The notes beneath the pieces are model-generated. The model did no database searches. It was not told the DNA's origin and saw only the letters and a list, made by a program, of their open reading frames with translations. From an uncultured Enorma sp. (GTDB lineage: Bacteria; Actinomycetota; Coriobacteriia; Coriobacteriales; Coriobacteriaceae), in assembly GCA_905210055.1 (NCBI GenBank), contig CAJLVH010000079.1:1-8269 (forward strand): a DNA stretch of 8,269 nt, given 5' to 3'. The position numbers and the translations under genes are program-made. Within the stretch, counting starts at the first letter, position 1; the number at the start of each line of letters is the position of its first letter. Shown in pieces: positions 1 through 5,496 of this stretch.

Positions 1-788
1 AGGCCGGCGGGCAGGTGCGGCGAGCCCAGGCCGAAGAGCAGCACCGGGCACATGAGGCCGAAGAGGCCCGCTATGGCGGCGAAGGGCAGGATGCCCTGAA
101 AGACGACGCCGGAGACGAGGTAGTCCGGGCACACGATGAGCGACATGAGGCCGGCGCCCAGGCACACGATGACGCCGCGCTGCTCGTTGGAGCACTCTAC
201 CTCGACCTTGCCGGAGAGCGTGACGAACAGCGAGCAGGTAACGGCCGCGCCGAGGGCGCAGGCAAGCGCCACTGGATCGTAGCCGGCAAGCCCCGTCTTG
301 TAGACGCCGCTTGCGAACACAGTGCCGAACACGATGATCGCGGCCGAGGCGACTTCGAGGGGCCTGGGCGCGCGGCGCGTCATGACGGTCTGCCAGACGA
401 GCCCCATCCAGGTGAACTGGAACAGCAGCGTGAGCGCCACGGGCGCGGGCAGCACGCTCATGGCGTAGCAGTACAGGATCGAGGTGGTGCAGGTGAGAGC
501 GCCGAGACCCATGAGCTTAAGTGCCTGCAAGGGCTCGATGCGCCGCAGGCGCTTGCTGCGCACGCACCTCAGGGCGGCGGCGATCACGAAGAACAGGCAG
601 CCGAACCAGGCCTGGCTTGCCACCACCTGCGCAGAGGTGAACCCTGCCGCGTACGCGAGCTTGTACGTGGTGGCCATGGCGCCGTAGCAGGCCCCGCCTG
701 CGAAAACCTGCAGGGCGGCTATTACCCGGCGGCGACCGGGCGTCGCGGCTTCGACAGTAGAGGTCTCCCGATCGATCACATGCTTCAT
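1..788 (-). CDS. EamA/DMT-superfamily transporter, partial (C-terminus off the left edge)
   Basis: Reading the minus strand from the ATG at 788-786 gives 262 uninterrupted codons to the window edge. A strong Shine-Dalgarno AAGGAGG (802-796) sits 7 bases upstream and fixes the start. The product is an inner-membrane protein: after a polar N-terminus of about 20 residues come roughly eight hydrophobic segments (about residues 21-49, 53-73, 90-112, 115-135, 145-162, 171-191, 205-223 and 227-255). Short basic loops such as RCVRSKRLRR (74-83) and MTRRAPRP (136-143) separate some of them. The repeated helix pattern, a TTYKLAY stretch in helix 1 and a helix 3-4 hairpin ending SVLPAPVALTLLFQFTW are typical of the 10-TM drug/metabolite transporter (EamA) family, usually near 300 residues, so the last two helices are probably missing. 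The substrate cannot be told from sequence. It is divergent from the nitroreductase gene across a structured 460-base gap. Confidence 0.85.
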   Translation of the reverse strand, partial: MKHVIDRETSTVEAATPGRRRVIAALQVFAGGACYGAMATTYKLAYAAGFTSAQVVASQAWFGCLFFVIAAALRCVRSKRLRRIEPLQALKLMGLGALTCTTSILYCYAMSVLPAPVALTLLFQFTWMGLVWQTVMTRRAPRPLEVASAAIIVFGTVFASGVYKTGLAGYDPVALACALGAAVTCSLFVTLSGKVEVECSNEQRGVIVCLGAGLMSLIVCPDYLVSGVVFQGILPFAAIAGLFGLMCPVLLFGLGSPHLPAG

Positions 789-893
789 GCCCTCTCCTCC
801 TTCCGCCCCGCATGACGCGGGGCACAGGCTCCACACGACCCGAGCCATCGGAAGGAGGCGCTGCCCGTCGGGAAGACACCGACGACCGGTATG

Positions 894-926
894 AAAAAAC
901 CACGCGACCGAGACCCGGTTGCGTGG
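894..926 (-). terminator. Rho-independent terminator on the minus strand
   Basis: On the minus strand CCACGCAACCG (926-916) pairs with CGGTCGCGTGG (910-900) around a 5-base loop. This gives 11 pairs including one G-U, followed directly by six T (899-894). It lies upstream of the transporter start at 788. It is therefore either the old terminator of the remnant at 1009-1167 or a conditional terminator in the transporter leader. The hairpin is clear; which role it plays is inference. Confidence 0.7.
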
Positions 927-963
927 CAAAAAGGTGGCTTGCGCCCAGAAAAGTCCACACGAT

Positions 964-1005
964 TTTAGACCGGTTCAGTCTAAAGAACGCTCCTGAGGAA
1001 GTCAA
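964..1005 (-). promoter_or_regulatory. Candidate promoter with inverted-repeat operator for the transporter
   Basis: On the minus strand TTGACT (1005-1000) and TAGACT (982-977) are separated by exactly 17 bases, a reasonable sigma-70-type promoter reading toward the transporter. The -10 falls inside a perfect inverted repeat TTTAGAC-N7-GTCTAAA (964-984), a placement that would let a repressor block it. Transcription from here would give a leader of about 180 bases carrying the 894-926 hairpin. The promoter match is moderate (the -10 is 4/6). Confidence 0.4.
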
Positions 1006-1008
1006 GAA

Positions 1009-1167
1009 CTAAGTCGCCGCACCTGCGCGCAGGCGTTCCAGCATCGAACGAGCTTTGAGCGAGAACCGGCCGAGCCGCCTCGCGGCATCGCTTGCAGCGC
1101 GCTTGACATCACGCGGAACGGGTCCATAATGAGCCTTGAAAATCTCAGCGGATTTTTCTGGATGCCG
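1009..1167 (-). pseudogene. Gene remnant: 52-codon C-terminal fragment of an unidentified protein
   Basis: Between an in-frame TGA (1170-1168) and a TAG stop (1011-1009) the minus strand has 52 open codons. Their translation looks like a real protein C-terminus: HPEKSAEIFKAHYGP early on, then a basic, helix-prone tail ending LRAGAAT. No ATG, GTG or TTG lies in the first 40 codons, so this is not a complete gene. An intrinsic terminator on the same strand lies about 80 bases beyond the stop, as expected for the 3' end of a former gene. The upstream part would have been displaced by the nitroreductase gene, whose leader overlaps it. The family is not recognised; an 'F-x-x-H/Y-YGP' stretch is vaguely reminiscent of some methyltransferase C-termini, but I do not rely on that. 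Confidence 0.4.
1103..1130 (+). promoter_or_regulatory. Sigma-70-type promoter for the nitroreductase gene
   Basis: A perfect -35 TTGACA (1103-1108) is followed after 16 bases by CATAAT (1125-1130, 5/6). This predicts a transcript start near 1137 and a leader of about 110 bases before the ATG at 1249. It is the best promoter match in the gap and reads only toward the nitroreductase gene. Confidence 0.6.
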
Positions 1168-1177
1168 TCACCTTTTC

Positions 1178-1212
1178 GCCGCTCGCCTGCCTCTGGCAGA
1201 CGGGCGGCTTTT
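1178..1212 (+). terminator. Rho-independent terminator in the nitroreductase leader (possible attenuator)
   Basis: Bases 1178-1191 pair with 1195-1208 around a 3-base loop: 13 of 14 positions pair (one T-G, one C-A mismatch), almost all G-C. TTTT (1209-1212) then C and T follow. It sits between the promoter at 1103-1130 and the start codon at 1249, on the sense strand. It would therefore end transcription before the gene unless it is overcome. Confidence 0.6.
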
Positions 1213-1248
1213 CTGTACCGACGGCCCCAGCGAGAGAAGGGACATGCC

Positions 1249-1770
1249 ATGACGAACGATCTTCTCGACCTCATCAAAACGCGCCGCAGCGTGCGCTCCT
1301 ACAAGGCAGATCCCGTGCCCGCCGACCTGCTCGACGCTGTGCTCGAGGCGGGCACCTTCGCGCCCACCGGCGGCGGCCATCAGTCTCCGGTGATCGTGGC
1401 GGTGACCGACCCCGGGACCCGCGAGCGCCTGCGTCGGCTCAACGCCGTCGTCATGGGCAGGGACACCGACCCGTACTATGGCGCCCCGGTCATCGTGGTC
1501 GTGCTCGCCGACGGCGGGCGCGGCACCTTCGTGGAGGACGGCTCCTGCGTGCTGGAGAACCTCATGCTTGCGGCGCACGCCCTGGGGCTCTCCAGCTGCT
1601 GGATCCACCGCGAGCGCGAGATCTTCGACGGCGCTGAGGGCAAGGCGCTCCTCAGGGAGTGGGGCCTGCCCGAGACGCTGCGCGGCGTGGGTGCGATCGC
1701 CTTGGGATACGCCGCGGGACCCGAGGGCGCGGCCGCCCCGCGCAAGGACGGTTATGTTGTGCGCATCTAG
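1249..1770 (+). CDS. Nitroreductase-family FMN-dependent oxidoreductase
   Basis: This encodes 173 residues. The family binds FMN as a homodimer and uses NAD(P)H to reduce nitro groups, quinones or similar acceptors in the cytoplasm; the substrate here is unknown. Diagnostic features are the N-terminal IKTRRSVRSY (residues 9-18, FMN phosphate-binding arginines), APTGGGHQSP (38-47), the helix ENLMLAAHALGLSSCWI (102-118) and the FMN-binding strand GVGAIALGYA (146-155). The chain ends in a short RKDGYVVRI tail. Length fits the compact members of the family (about 170-200). The ATG at 1249 is chosen over in-frame ATGs at 1129 and 1162 because AGAAGGG (1235-1241) lies 7 bases upstream and homologous proteins start just before the RRSVR motif. 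The added residues would also be encoded by the terminator hairpin. The gene appears monocistronic. Confidence 0.9.
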   Translation: MTNDLLDLIKTRRSVRSYKADPVPADLLDAVLEAGTFAPTGGGHQSPVIVAVTDPGTRERLRRLNAVVMGRDTDPYYGAPVIVVVLADGGRGTFVEDGSCVLENLMLAAHALGLSSCWIHREREIFDGAEGKALLREWGLPETLRGVGAIALGYAAGPEGAAAPRKDGYVVRI

Positions 1771-1991
1771 CAAGTATCGGCCATGCCGGAGGCGCCTGCT
1801 CTCCTCGGGGGATGCAAACTGCTCGGAAGCCGCCGACCGATAGAGTTGTTGAGTTCATTTTTGAGTTCAACTCGGGTGCCCTGAAATCACCTGATTCCGG
1901 TGAGAATGGGGAGACGACCGTTACATCATGTGGACGAGAGGCCATGGAAAGGAACGATTTGATCGCGAGTGGGAATAGTTGAGGCTCTTCG

Positions 1992-2025
1992 CGAGGGAGG
2001 CCGAAAGCGGTTCTCCTCGTTTTTT
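1992..2025 (+). terminator. Rho-independent terminator
   Basis: CGAGGGAGGCCG (1992-2003) pairs imperfectly with CGGTTCTCCTCG (2008-2019) around an AAAG loop. With one bulge on each side or a few G-T pairs, the stem reaches about 11 pairs. Six T (2020-2025) follow immediately. It lies 220 bases after the nitroreductase stop and could end that transcript or that of a small unidentified transcript in between. Confidence 0.6.
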
Positions 2026-2141
2026 CTCGTGTCCTTTCGTTCACGTCGTTGTTGTGATTTCGTGTGGTATTCGCAAGCCAATTGTCAGGTCTACCTGCGG
2101 AAATAATGGGTCTTGCCATGTTGCTTTCGGCATAGACGTCT

Positions 2142-2267
2142 CTAGTATGCGAGGCACGTGCTCGCCAGCGCGGCGCCGTCCAATCCCGAGAAGTTCGACC
2201 CGACGAGAGCCGTGACGATGGGTCCCGCTCCGATGCCGGAGGTCATCACCGCTGCAAGGGTTACCAT
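2142..2267 (-). pseudogene. Possible scrap of a membrane transport protein
   Basis: On the minus strand, a 41-residue stretch starting at ATG 2267-2265 and ending at TAG 2144-2142 is strikingly hydrophobic and Gly/Ala-rich. It begins MVTLAAVMTSGIGAGPIV and continues with a second small-residue helix that includes GAALASTCLAY. An in-frame TAG lies five codons upstream, and no good Shine-Dalgarno is visible. It reads like one or two helices of a polytopic transporter left over from a deleted gene. The family is not identified, and a chance frame in GC-rich DNA remains possible. Confidence 0.25.
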
Positions 2268-2370
2268 CGCAGTCCCGCACTATGTATTGCGGCACTGTGC
2301 GGTAGATGAGGCGCTGCAATTAGTTGCCCTCCTCGTCGACCGCCTCTATCGTGCGAGACGTTACGTCAGC

Positions 2371-2407
2371 GGTTTCGAAACTTAAAAATTATGGTTGTTT
2401 CGAAACC
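2371..2407. repeat. Inverted repeat / likely operator upstream of the first ATPase
   Basis: GGTTTCGAAAC (2371-2381) and GTTTCGAAACC (2397-2407) form a perfect 11-base inverted repeat around a 15-base A/T-rich spacer. Each arm contains the self-complementary GTTTCGAAAC, so the element can also be read as two copies of one palindromic site 25 bases apart. Its end lies 18 bases before the ATPase start. This suits a dimer-binding operator or a cruciform better than a terminator, since no T run follows. Confidence 0.65.
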
Positions 2408-2425
2408 GGTGAGATTGGAACTCGT

Positions 2426-3624
2426 ATGCCTTGGGTCGAGCGCGCATCGTACTTCGAGCGACTCCGCTCCGTGGAGAGGACAGGCGACATCAAGGTCATA
2501 ACCGGCGTTCGCCGCTCGGGCAAGTCCGAGCTCATGAAGGCGTTCTCCGCCGAGCTCAAGAAGCGGGACCCTTTGTCAAATAGCCTCTACATCGATCTGC
2601 TTGACCTCGACAATGAAGAGCTGCTCGAGTATCACGCTCTGCACGACAGGATTGCCAAATTCCACAAGGATGGTGTGCTAAACCGTCTATTCATTGATGA
2701 GGTGCAACGGTGCGAGGGCTTCGAGAGGGCGATCAACAGTATCCATGCCCGGGGAGGGTGGGACATCTACCTCACCGGGTCGAATGCGTTCCTTTTGAGT
2801 TCCGACCTCGCCACGCTCTTCACCGGCAGACACCGTGAGATTCATGTCCTGCCGTTCAGCTTCAGCGAGTTTTGCGCATACTTCGGCGAACAGGGGACCA
2901 TCGACGAAGAGCTGGACCGCTATATCGAACGCGGGGCCTCGCTGGATCCTATGAGTATCGTGACATGGCAGAGTCATACGGCTACATCAGGGACGTCTAC
3001 AGGACCATCCTTACGCGAGACCTCATTCAGAAGTTCCGTCTGCCCGACACGCTCGTGCCGCTCGCCGAGTACATGATGGACAACACCGGAAACCTTAACT
3101 CGCCGAACAGCATCGCCAACACCATCGATGCAAACAAAGTGTCGACCAACCACGTCACGGTTGGGCGCTACATCTCGCACCTGAGGGACGCTTTCGTCTT
3201 CTACGAGGCCAAGCGCTATGACATCAAGGGCAAGAAGTACCTGAGTACGCAGGCGAAGCACTACGTGTGCGACACGGGTATGCGCTACGCGGTGCTCGGC
3301 ACGCGCAACATGGATTGGGGCCGCATGTACGAGAACTCGGTGTTCTTGGAGCTCATTCGCCGCGGATACGAGACCTACGTGGGAAAGCTCTACCAGAAGG
3401 AGGTCGACTTCGTCGTCAAGCGAGGGTCGGAGCAGGTCTACATTCAGGTGAGCGATAACGTAGACGCACCCGAGACGCTCGAGCGCGAGCTCGCTCCTCT
3501 GCGTGCGATACGCGATGCCTACCCCAAGATTCTTATCGCGAGGACGCGACACGACGCCTACACGATTGACGGCATCAGGGTGCTCGATCTGGCCCGTTGG
3601 CTCATCGGGGAACAGGGATTCTAA
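2426..3624 (+). pseudogene. AAA ATPase with DUF4143 C-terminal domain, split by a frameshift
   Basis: The reading frame from ATG 2426 encodes an AAA_14-type ATPase domain. It has Walker A GVRRSGKS (residues 27-34), Walker B RLFIDEVQ (87-94) and the YLTGSNAFLL sensor strand (115-124). At GGGG (2933-2936, residue 170) the frame must change: the next codons make sense only in the +1 frame, continuing as GLAGSYEYRDMAESYGY. That frame carries the C-terminal domain (LEL near the MYENSVF helix, KEVDFVV, YIQVS; a nuclease-like fold in this family) to TAA 3622-3624. Restoring one G gives R-G-G-L and a protein of about 399 residues, normal for the family (about 380-430). As written, translation stops at 3076 (216 residues, ATPase domain only). 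ATG 2426 is preferred to 2324 because it aligns with the N-terminus of the second ATPase; the ribosome site is weak. It is a distant paralogue of the 4002-5276 gene. A sequencing error cannot be excluded. Confidence 0.85.
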
Positions 3625-4001
3625 TATCGGGGGGGAGGCGCTCCTGCGCCATGATTCGCAAGGGGGGAGGGGTGATGGGGACGGTGACCGCGTGAATCCA
3701 TCTTGAGTGCATGTGGAATAGGGTAAGTATGGTGGTAAACGGCGAAGCAGAAGATGAAGCGGCCCTCTCACCCGCGCCGACAATTACTGAGTGGGAGTAG
3801 CGAATATATGTTCGCATGACTCTTATAGCGTTGGGCTCAGGGCTATGGCAACCCTCATGGCTCCTTTTCGCAAGAACGACTCAGTGCCTCCTCGTTTCTT
3901 ACCTGAAAGAATATAGTTAAGGGGTATTTAATAAGAAAATGCTCTAAATACCCCTTAACTCGACTAAAATTGAAATGGAAAATAGGGGATAGAGGTGGAG
4001 C
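3625..4001. other. 377-base gap between the two ATPase genes
   Basis: I see no gene here. After the stop of the first ATPase there is a G-rich stretch: G7 at 3629-3635, then G6-A-G4-TGAT-G4 at 3662-3680. A 5-bp hairpin GGCGC/GCGCC (3637-3650) lies within it, with no T run and so no clear terminator. Around 3840-3875 ATGGC is directly repeated. The last 90 bases are AT-rich and carry the long inverted repeat at 3915-3960 that belongs to the second ATPase. Confidence 0.5.
3915..3960. repeat. 16-base perfect inverted repeat / likely operator upstream of the second ATPase
   Basis: AGTTAAGGGGTATTTA (3915-3930) and its exact reverse complement TAAATACCCCTTAACT (3945-3960) flank a 14-base A/T-rich spacer. 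The right end is 41 bases before the ATPase start codon. No T run follows on either strand, so an operator or autoregulatory site is more likely than a terminator. The layout (arm-short AT spacer-arm) matches the repeat before the first ATPase, but the sequence is different. Confidence 0.7.
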
Positions 4002-5276
4002 ATGAAGCTATTTAGGCGCGAGGGCTATCTCAGGAAAATGAGGGGCTTCTATCATGATGACGAGATCATAAAGGTCATCACGGGCGTGAGGCGCTGCGGA
4101 AAATCTTGCCTCATGCTAACCATCGCTCAGGAGCTTGTTGAGGGCGGTGTCAGCCCGGCTTCCGTTATCTACCTGGATCTCGACAGTCGCAAGCTGCGAA
4201 AGGTCAAGACCGCCGACGATCTTGAGGCTGCGATCGATGATGCTTCCGCCGATGCACCCGATGGCTTGAAATATCTATTCATCGACGAGGTGCAGAATGT
4301 GAAGGGCTATGAGGAGGTCGTGAACGCCTTTCGCACCGATGGGGGTTGGTCCATCTTCATCACTGGCTCTAACAGTTATCTGCTTTCGGGTGAGCTCATG
4401 ACCAAACTGACCGGTCGCTACATCGAGTTCGAAATGCAGACGCTCACCTTTAAGGAGTACGAGGATATGAAGGCATTTCTCGGCAAGTCGGTCAATCCCA
4501 ATCCCGTGGCCGAACTCGATGCCTATATCCTGGAAGGCGGCTTTCCCAAGGCGCTCGGATACGAGACGCTCACCGACAAGCGTGCCTACGTCAAGTCCGT
4601 TGTCGAGGAGATTCTGGAGAAGGATGTCCGTCGCAGGGTCCAGGTTCGTAACATGCCCGTGTTCGAGACGGTTAGGAAGTACATCACGAACAATTTCGGG
4701 GCGACGACGAGCCTGACTAATATCCTTGATGACCTTGCAAACCTGGGTGTCCATATCAAACGCGAGACGCTGGACCGCTACCTTCGGATACTCGAGGACG
4801 CCAAGATCATACGGCGCTGTGAGCGCTTCGACATGAAGTCACGCAAGTCGCTCCGGGGCGAGCAGAAGTACTACCTCGCCGACCTGAGCTTTTACTTCGC
4901 GCTCAATACGGACAACCGCATCAACTATGGGCCCGTGCTCGAGAACATCGTCTACAACTATGCAAAGAGCCTGGGCTACGAGGTGAGCGTGGGGCGCATC
5001 GGCAAGCTCGAGTGCGACTTCGTCATGCGCTCGCCCGAGATGGAGTACGCCTACGTGCAGGTGGCGATGACCATCATGAGCGACCGGAAGACCGAGGACC
5101 GCGAGTACCGACCGCTCGAGCAGATACAGGACAACTGGCCGAAGTTCGTCATTACGCGGAACGACCCCATCCAGCATCGAAGTGGCATCGTGCACGAGAA
5201 CGTGGCGGAGCTGATTGGAGAGGGGCGGACGTTCGGGCTGGCGCAAGTGGACATTTCAGCGGGAGTGGGCTATTAG
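4002..5276 (+). CDS. AAA ATPase with DUF4143 C-terminal domain (AAA_14 family), intact
   Basis: This encodes 424 residues, full length for the family. N-terminal ATPase domain: Walker A GVRRCGKS (28-35), Walker B YLFIDEVQ (91-98), sensor strand FITGSNSYLL (119-128) and a LTGRYIEFEM strand near 136. The middle part is helical and probably winged-helix-like. The C-terminal DUF4143 region carries YYLAD, LEN (313-315), LECDFVM (E337, D339) and YVQVA (Q353), the spacing of a PD-(D/E)xK-like fold. Whether it cuts DNA is unknown, and the final Lys of the motif is not evident (QVA). Family members are cytoplasmic, very numerous in gut anaerobes, and mostly of unknown role. A good Shine-Dalgarno (GAGGTGG, 3992-3998) fixes the start. 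It is probably monocistronic and controlled by the inverted repeat at 3915-3960. It resembles the broken upstream copy only distantly (shared motifs, different linkers), so this is not a recent tandem duplication. Confidence 0.9.
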   Translation: MKLFRREGYLRKMRGFYHDDEIIKVITGVRRCGKSCLMLTIAQELVEGGVSPASVIYLDLDSRKLRKVKTADDLEAAIDDASADAPDGLKYLFIDEVQNVKGYEEVVNAFRTDGGWSIFITGSNSYLLSGELMTKLTGRYIEFEMQTLTFKEYEDMKAFLGKSVNPNPVAELDAYILEGGFPKALGYETLTDKRAYVKSVVEEILEKDVRRRVQVRNMPVFETVRKYITNNFGATTSLTNILDDLANLGVHIKRETLDRYLRILEDAKIIRRCERFDMKSRKSLRGEQKYYLADLSFYFALNTDNRINYGPVLENIVYNYAKSLGYEVSVGRIGKLECDFVMRSPEMEYAYVQVAMTIMSDRKTEDREYRPLEQIQDNWPKFVITRNDPIQHRSGIVHENVAELIGEGRTFGLAQVDISAGVGY

Positions 5277-5282
5277 GAAGTT

Positions 5283-5323
5283 GCTTTTACCTACTCGGTC
5301 CGAAGGGCAGAGTAGGTAAGAGC
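5283..5323. repeat. 14-bp inverted repeat / hairpin just after the intact ATPase
   Basis: GCTTTTACCTACTC (5283-5296) pairs with GAGTAGGTAAGAGC (5310-5323): 14 pairs with one T-G, around a 13-base loop, starting 7 bases after the ATPase stop. No T run follows. It could protect the 3' end of the mRNA or be a protein-binding site. Arm and spacer sizes are close to those of the repeats in front of the two ATPases. Confidence 0.6.
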
Positions 5324-5373
5324 TCCTGGATGTCGCAAGAAAAACGCGGCCGAAGGCGCAGGCGCCCGCGACC

Positions 5374-5393
5374 GCCAAAAGCTCTTGGCTTTT
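5374..5393 (+). terminator. Weak Rho-independent terminator candidate after the ATPase
   Basis: GCCAA (5374-5378) and TTGGC (5385-5389) form a 5-bp stem with a 6-base loop, followed by TTTT (5390-5393). The stem is short, but it lies between the ATPase stop and the antitoxin promoter region, where a terminator would be expected. Confidence 0.35.
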
Positions 5394-5410
5394 CACAATG
5401 GGATAACCTT

Positions 5411-5460
5411 ATCATATTGACGTTCTCACTGCAGAGACGTGACAATGATGGGTATACAAT
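5411..5460 (+). promoter_or_regulatory. Candidate promoter/operator of the antitoxin gene
   Basis: ATCATATTGACG (5411-5422) and CGTGACAATGAT (5438-5449) form an imperfect inverted repeat (9/12), with TATACAAT (5453-5460) just after it as a possible -10. No well-spaced -35 accompanies it. Antitoxins of this class commonly bind palindromes in their own promoter, so autoregulation is plausible but unproven. Confidence 0.3.
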
Positions 5461-5496
5461 ATCAGACAAAATAAGATTATGTAATCGGAGGTCACC

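Larger units (their letters stand above)
789..1248. other. Structured divergent intergenic region with gene remnant
   Basis: These 460 bases separate the divergent transporter and nitroreductase genes. Listed separately are a minus-strand promoter and inverted repeat (964-1005), a minus-strand terminator hairpin (894-926), a gene remnant (1009-1167), a plus-strand promoter (1103-1130) and a plus-strand terminator hairpin (1178-1212). Two further small hairpins lie in what would be the transporter leader: CCGACG/CGTCGG around 868-886 and CCCCGC-ATGAC-GCGGGG at 806-822. The latter lies just upstream of the transporter Shine-Dalgarno. An AT-rich hairpin AAAATC/GATTTT (1139-1156) lies early in the nitroreductase leader. 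Confidence 0.6.
1771..2425. other. 655-base gap with terminator, membrane-protein scrap and repeats
   Basis: No convincing complete gene is present. A plus-strand terminator (1992-2025) and an inverted repeat (2371-2407) are listed separately, as is a minus-strand membrane-like fragment (2142-2267). A 56-codon ATG-started frame at 1812-1982 ends ten bases before the terminator, but it lacks a properly spaced ribosome site and resembles nothing I know. TTGAGTTCA is directly repeated at 1849-1857 and 1861-1869. Base composition is visibly lower in G+C than the flanking genes, in keeping with decayed or foreign DNA. Confidence 0.5.

Noticed and set aside
15..815. 266-codon plus-strand open frame with E/A/R/H-rich translation
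   Set aside because: It is antisense to the transporter gene, has repetitive charged composition typical of GC-rich shadow frames, and has no family motifs.
517..1005. 162-codon minus-strand frame overlapping the transporter start
   Set aside because: Out of frame with the clear membrane protein, Arg-rich, and without a ribosome site; a shadow of the real gene.
1129..1248. N-terminal extension of the nitroreductase from ATG 1129 or 1162
   Set aside because: Would place coding sequence through the terminator hairpin, lacks a ribosome site, ATG 1129 overlaps the -10, and the extra residues are not family-like.
1168..1773. 201-codon minus-strand frame opposite the nitroreductase
   Set aside because: Antisense frame with low-complexity composition; the plus-strand product has all the family motifs.
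2371..2407. Reading the GTTTCGAAAC repeats as a CRISPR remnant or terminator
   Set aside because: Only two copies with a 15-base spacer and no T run; the symmetry fits a protein-binding site better.
2426..5276. Tandem duplication of one ATPase gene
   Set aside because: The two proteins share family motifs but differ in linkers, length and upstream repeat, so they are distant paralogues rather than a recent duplication.
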